The position numbers and the translations under genes are program-made. A model generated the notes under the pieces. The model worked only from the letters and a program-made list of their open reading frames with translations, made no database searches and had not been told where the DNA came from. A DNA stretch of 16,733 nt from Bacteroidota bacterium (GTDB lineage Bacteria; Bacteroidota; Bacteroidia; Flavobacteriales; Flavobacteriaceae). The stretch is from positions 1-16,733 of the forward strand of contig JAACDY010000093.1 of the NCBI GenBank assembly GCA_009936675.1, read 5' to 3'. This document shows, in pieces, positions 16,442-16,733 of the stretch. The stretch's first letter is position 1. The number at the start of each line of letters is the position of its first letter.

Positions 16442-16733
16442 ATGAAAACAAAATTATCTACAGATTTGATTAATAATATCCTTAAATCCTTAGAGGAATT
16501 CAAGGGGATGGATTGGATTGTCATAAGTAAGACGAATCTAATTGCGCTCATGTTTTTTGGGGTATTGTGTAATCTTCACTCGCAAAATAAGGAGATAAAG
16601 CTGTATGATATGAAGAGTGAGTATTTGGTCAATCCCATTGGACTGGATGTCGAATCCCCCCGATTGACTTGGAAAATAAAAGATCAAAGGCGGGGAGCCA
16701 TTCAGAGCGCCTACAAGATTAATGTGGGAACAG
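16442..16733 (+). CDS. Alpha-L-rhamnosidase (GH78), N-terminal part, cut by the window end
   Basis: Ninety-seven codons are visible before the sequence ends. After a hydrophobic segment (about residues 31-48, NLIALMFFGVLCNLHSQ) the mature protein begins with LYDMKSEYLVNPIGLDVESP and RLTWKI, then RGAIQSAYKINVGT. This is the first beta domain of bacterial GH78 rhamnosidases (pattern 'L..EYL.NPLGID...PRLSW.L....RG..Q.AY.I.V'). The enzyme would release terminal L-rhamnose from oligosaccharides or glycosides, feeding the rhamnose operon at 1904-8165. The start is uncertain: the ATG at 16442 adds a 22-residue hydrophilic leader, whereas the in-frame ATG at 16508 would place the signal peptide directly at the N-terminus and seems more natural. 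The 68-base gap to the divergent reductase gene must hold both promoters; I see no convincing -7 box in it, only a TTTCGAAA palindrome at 16389-16396. Confidence 0.85.
   Translation, partial: MKTKLSTDLINNILKSLEEFKGMDWIVISKTNLIALMFFGVLCNLHSQNKEIKLYDMKSEYLVNPIGLDVESPRLTWKIKDQRRGAIQSAYKINVGT

Noticed and set aside
1..16733. CRISPR array, insertion sequence, integrase or transposase
   Set aside because: No regularly spaced repeats, no transposase or integrase motif and no terminal inverted repeats were seen on either strand.

Overview
The window looks like part of a Bacteroidota chromosome, probably a marine flavobacterium or relative. The DNA is AT-rich and starts lack clear Shine-Dalgarno sites. 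At least one good -7 box of the Bacteroidota type (TAnnTTTG) is present. The gene content is a sulfatase, a rhamnose pathway, an alpha-L-rhamnosidase and cell-envelope lipoproteins, as expected of an organism that eats sulfated, rhamnose-containing algal polysaccharides such as ulvan. The assignment is by inference from content; no rRNA or marker gene is present.

Layout. (1) 1-439: the 3' end of a tRNA-Arg(ACG), a strong terminator, and the C-terminal remnant of a LacI/GntR-type regulator on the minus strand. (2) 440-1885: a sulfatase lipoprotein on the plus strand. It converges on (3) 8165-1904, a minus-strand rhamnose catabolic operon in the order bifunctional rhamnulose-1-phosphate aldolase/lactaldehyde dehydrogenase (rhaEW), L-rhamnose isomerase (rhaI), FGGY kinase, NCS1-type permease. 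Together these would import L-rhamnose, isomerise it, phosphorylate it, cleave it to DHAP and L-lactaldehyde, and oxidise the latter to lactate. (4) 8166-8766: a 600-base non-coding region with a palindrome, a repeated motif and a promoter. (5) 8767-10912: a broken gene for an eCIS-core (DUF4157) protein with two frameshifts and two in-frame stops, followed by an intact small gene (10926-11363) that may encode its chaperone or immunity partner. (6) 16373-11442: a second minus-strand operon in the order aldo/keto reductase, SsuD-like flavin monooxygenase, Na+/solute symporter, PHP-domain lipoprotein. (7) 16442 to the end: the start of a GH78 alpha-L-rhamnosidase, divergent from that operon.

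The most interesting part is region 6. A SsuD-type monooxygenase beside a YdhF-type aldo/keto reductase is the core of the oxidative sulfoquinovose pathway (SmoC/SmoB), here with an SSS transporter instead of an ABC importer. The operon could therefore remove sulfonate from a sugar next to genes that remove sulfate and rhamnose. No flavin reductase or sulfoquinovosidase is visible in the window, so this remains a hypothesis. The second notable item is the decayed contractile-injection effector with its small partner gene still intact.
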